From Sipunculus nudus (Eukaryota > Annelida > Sipuncula > Golfingiida > Sipunculidae), in assembly GCA_026874595.1 (NCBI GenBank), contig CM049315.1:62245389-62309388 (forward strand): a DNA stretch of 64,000 bases, in the 5' to 3' direction. Below are positions 60,386 to 64,000 of the stretch, piece after piece (positions within the stretch are counted from its first letter, which is position 1; the number at the start of each line of letters is the position of its first letter). The translations under genes and the position numbers were made by a program. The notes under the pieces were generated by a model. It did not search any database. It was not told the origin of the DNA and worked only from the letters and a program-made list of their open reading frames with translations.

Positions 60386-62477
60386 ATTTTTATTCAATAC
60401 AAGCCAACTGTACTGAGCTTTCATAAATGATGGTCATATTTATTAAGATATCTTTGACCCAATGCAAGATAACATTAATATACATCCTACTGCATTCACT
60501 ATTGTTCTTGAGATAATATGTTGTAAAGGAATTTAAAGATGGCTTCCTGGTGGCCATATTGGATTTCTGACAGGTCGGAAATTGAACAACAAACATCCTC
60601 TAAAAGGGACCAAACATCATAAAAAAATCACAGAAACTGCCCTGGCAAAAGGATTTCTAAAATGGCTACCTGGCAGACATAATGGTTTTCTGACAAGTCT
60701 GACATTTGATATCACACATCCTCCAATAAGACACTAAACTTGTAGCAATTGCTTCAAAGAATGTAACAGTTATGAATGTCCAAAACAATTCAAAAGGCAT
60801 GATCAGGTTGGAGAGCTCTCATATCAGATTTATGAACATGCAAATGTAAAAAGTGCAGGTCAAATTTGTTTTAATTATCAGCTTGCTATTCAATGGGGTC
60901 AGCAGGGTAGGTAAATTGCAAAACCCAAAAGAAAAGAAATGCAGAAAGCATCACTAAGAGTCTTGTAATCAAATAAAGCCATCCTAAATCCAGGTAAAGA
61001 CCCACATATTATCAGAACAAACACTTGCTGGTATATCTGATGATTTGTATAATAATATTCAGATATCTAGAAAACTAAGTTTATTGCTATGATTCCATGA
61101 TATAAACTGCAAAATGTTCCCATCATTTTATAAATCAGTAGCTAAACCTTAACACTTAACTCTCATAGTCTTAATGCCTGGCCAAAGCATTCCGGCAACA
61201 GTGTTTTTGTTATGCACTAATGATATATCCTTATCACTCCATGAGCTGATACAAAAGGGAGTCATATCACAAGTGTCACTGACAATTATGGGCACATAGT
61301 GAGATGTACCAGTTGTGAGTGCCATGGTTATATATACAAGAAAACAAGATAGTGATGGTCTACAAAATAAGCTATTGTGAACATTCCTGACCTATGACCT
61401 TGGCCTTTTGCTCACATATCAACTGGATTCTTTCTAAATGATGGGTAACTACTTACCACTTACATCTGGCCGGGTGTATAATTACTTGGCAACCAATGAG
61501 TGAATAACTTAGACCTGCAACCTTTAACCTCCTGACCAGCTGACCTCAAAATCAATTAGTTATTTCTTCATGCAAAAAGACCCATAAATATGAAGTTTGA
61601 ATCAAATTCAGTGATGCATAGATGTGGCATATGTGAAAGACTGAAGGTTTGGTTTGAACAGTTTCACATGAAATATGTTCACAGGCATTTAGAACAATAT
61701 TGTGACCTTGACCTTTGACCTTTTGAACTCAACATCAATAGGCTTCTTCTCCAATTGGTAGGCAAGCCATATATGACAGATGGAAAGTATAGATTGAAAA
61801 GTTTGCCTTAAAATGACTCCACGCAAGAAGAGGGTGCTGAGAACTTAACCTTTGACCTCAAAATCAACAGGTCTTTTCCCCTGTTGGCAGAGAAGCGATA
61901 TCAGTGCTGAAAGGTTTGGAATGAAAGGTCTAGCTTGAAATGTGTCCACAACCTTTTCAAAGAAGTGGATCCTGTGACCCTGACCTTTGACCTTGTGACC
62001 CCAACATCTATAGGATTTTTCTCCCACTTAGTAGGTGAGCTATATGTGAAAGATCAAAGAATTGGGATGAAAGGTTTGGCTTAAAATGCATCCTGAGGCT
62101 TTTCAAAGAAGTTGCTTCTTTGACCTTGACCTTTGACCTTGTGACCTCAAAATAATTATGGTTCTTCCCCTGTTGGTAGGTGAGCTGTGTGTGAAAGATG
62201 GAAGGTTTGGGATGAAAATTTTGGCTAAAAGAATTATTTCTGGGGGTGCAAACATACCCCATAACTTCGAGAATATAGGTCGCAGTGACCTAATTTCATG
62301 TTTGCAAGGAGATCTTTTTAGAACCTCTAAGACTGCATAGGGTTCATGGCCCTAGACCCTACGGTTACGATTTGTGCCCTGCTAACGGCCGGACGGCCGG
62401 CCGGACGGACAGACGGAAGGACGCCGGACAAAGACCCATCGCTATAGCCCAGCAAGACTGAAAGTCAGCTGAGCTAA

Positions 62478-63225
62478 AAACTGTTAATCAGAGAAATTCC
62501 AGCTGTTATTGAGTGTTGTCAGTAAAATGAAGGAAACACGAACTGCCCACAATTCAATCAAAGTAATCAGAATTTATTTAGACCCATCAGCTGATTTCCT
62601 CCCAACCTTCTCTTAAACAATAGACATTTGGGAAGAGTTGGGAAAAGTATATCAAAGTCATGGATCTCAAAAGCCTATTTGACATTATATATCCGGCATA
62701 ATAACCTCTATTCAGCTGGAATATATGGAGATTTGCTTACACGGCCGGCAGAGCTAACTTCATGGTTGGGGCATCATAGTTGTAATCTCTGATCAAGTTT
62801 CCGATCCTTCACCTATCAATGTATCTGTACAACAGGATTTAATGCTAGGGACATGTCTGTTTTCTATCCTCCTTGATGACTCTGAATATTCTTACAGGGA
62901 TCAGAATTCAAAAAGACCTGACAAAGGCCCAGGGACAGAAGCATGCAAATTAGACCATGGGGCTGAGCCACAGTTTTATTAGGTAAGGTACGAATCATCA
63001 TAGAGTGTCTGCTTGTCTAGAATAAATGCTTCACAAAGTGTCAAGTCAGTTCGATTCTTATGAGAGCAAGATTCCCAGGATTATAGGTACACATGGATAT
63101 ACTGGTTATTAGAAGCTACCGATAATTGCAGCTTTCGTCATCGCCGATAGGTTGCTGCACAAACTGTGCTGTGCAAAATACACACCACCGTCATCCCCTC
63201 GCTACAGGCGAAATGGAGTGACCGT
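62478..63225. other. Unique-looking stretch before the third LTR
   Basis: No gene or repeat is recognised. There is no polypurine-tract-like or other retroelement sequence next to the LTR start at 63226 that would mark an internal region. Confidence 0.4.
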
Positions 63226-64000
63226 TGTTACAGGTGTCTCTTTTATTGTGGTACATGTGTCTGTAGGCATTCAGTTTCGTGTCAAGCGCAAACCCTGTGT
63301 GCTGCTATAAATAACCGCACCTGCTGAACTCTCGCGGAGAAACACAGCGCTCATACTAATCTGGAACTTTCTGGGCTGGTCGCGCACTATGAATGTTCTT
63401 TGGGCGTGTGATGTATGTGTTGTTAGGTTCTTTGGGATTGTTCGTGAAAATAGAAGTTTCTAGATTTTTCAGATGGAAAGTTATAAATAGGGGATGTGTT
63501 TTAGAGCCGGTAGAGGGGAGAGAGAAATATTCTTGCGGACACGGAAGAGTGTGAGCCTTTTTTCGACCTATCCGATAATTGCAGTAGTGTCAGAGATTCT
63601 ACTAACTCTATGCAGATTTAGTGCGGCCTGTCTCCAGTTTGCTTTCGGGATTATAACAAGAACTTCACTTTTGGATTACAACAGATTGATTTTGTGATTG
63701 AATTGGACAATTATTCTCTGAGAAGATTTATGTGAACTATTCATCTGGATTATACATTTTAAAGGACTAGTTGTCGCTGTGACAGTGGTGGTATCAAGGT
63801 ACTGTACACTATATTTATTGTGCTGTGTAATTGTATTGATTTGCTGTTGTACTGTTTTTATACTGTGAAATTGTATTGATTTAGTGTATTGTAATATTAG
63901 GGGTGCTTTGAGAATAAATTACAATTATTTGTTAACAAAGAAACACTGACTTCTTTATTCATTCCCCTAGACATTTCACGCTGCCTAGTGTTATAGAATC
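63226..64000 (+). mobile_element. Third LTR of the family, cut by the window end
   Basis: It begins TGTTACAGGTGTCTC and runs in the opposite orientation to the other two copies. A TATA box TTATAAATAGGGG is at 63481, and AATAAA with T-rich sequence lies at about 63910-63960, giving a promoter-R-polyA order expected of an LTR. About 775 bp are inside the window and roughly 50 bp of the right end are missing, so whether an internal retrotransposon follows cannot be told from here. Confidence 0.75.

Larger units (their letters stand above)
58337..62477 (-). mobile_element. 4.1-kb inverted relative of the 38403-40839 element
   Basis: Read on the minus strand it begins TAGCTCAGCTGACTTTCAGT (ending at 62477) and ends ATGACCCATGGGTCACTTG (58337). 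Colinear blocks match 38403-40839 throughout: the CCGGCCGGCC tract near 62400, GGGGTATGTTTGCACCCC near 62245, AGGTCA monomers at 61690-62140, and CAAGCCAACTGTACTG at 60402. The TGACCCATGGGTCA palindrome is again 4 bp from the 3' end, and both flanks end in T, as for the first copy. It differs by about 1.85 kb (58525-60385) where the first copy has only about 170 bp. No transposase is visible. Confidence 0.7.

Overview
The window looks like nuclear DNA of an invertebrate animal, most likely a mollusc and perhaps a bivalve. It is visibly A+T-rich and gene-poor. It has spliced-gene signals (consensus donors, pyrimidine-tract acceptors), no bacterial gene layout, and a high density of satellite arrays, palindromic elements, solo LTRs and tRNA-type SINE sequence. 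The mollusc assignment is inference from the style of the repeats; no species can be named.

Layout. Bases 961-11610 are one long 88-bp satellite array with higher-order structure. Bases 13168-13594 (minus) hold a plausible first coding exon of an unrecognised membrane or secreted protein. A small palindromic element lies at 15050-15300 and a 179-bp tandem array at 19381-20640. Bases 21945-25169 form an element with long terminal inverted repeats enclosing a 117-bp satellite. A GC-richer palindromic block with 73-bp repeats follows (25405-26190), then a decayed gene-like stretch (26547-27908) interrupted by a non-autonomous hAT element (27909-29480) with a perfect 8-bp target duplication. A solo LTR sits at 30315-31162 (minus). 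From 32990 to 42645 a 249-bp palindromic repeat family recurs and is interrupted by a 2.4-kb element (38403-40839) whose longer inverted relative is at 58337-62477. A broken Ty3/gypsy reverse transcriptase/RNase H piece is at 42653-43300. Bases 43480-51235 are a TG-rich minisatellite split by a 5.2-kb foldback element (44667-49851). A perfect 33-bp minisatellite (51635-52030), more 249-bp-type repeats with a SINE (52415-54352) and two further LTR copies (57252-58077; 63226-end) complete the repeats.

The one convincing gene is an ankyrin-repeat plus SOCS-box protein (ASB family type) on the minus strand at 54396-55685, with a probable upstream exon at 56827-56924. It would be a substrate receptor of an Elongin B/C-Cullin 5 ubiquitin ligase.

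Main theme. Tandem satellites and palindromic mobile elements are nested in each other here: a satellite carried between long inverted repeats with a candidate duplication, a foldback element cut cleanly into a minisatellite, and an element cut into a 249-bp array. A second theme is nuclear-receptor-type AGGTCA half-sites repeated in a fixed DR2-DR1-DR0 order inside a dispersed repeat.
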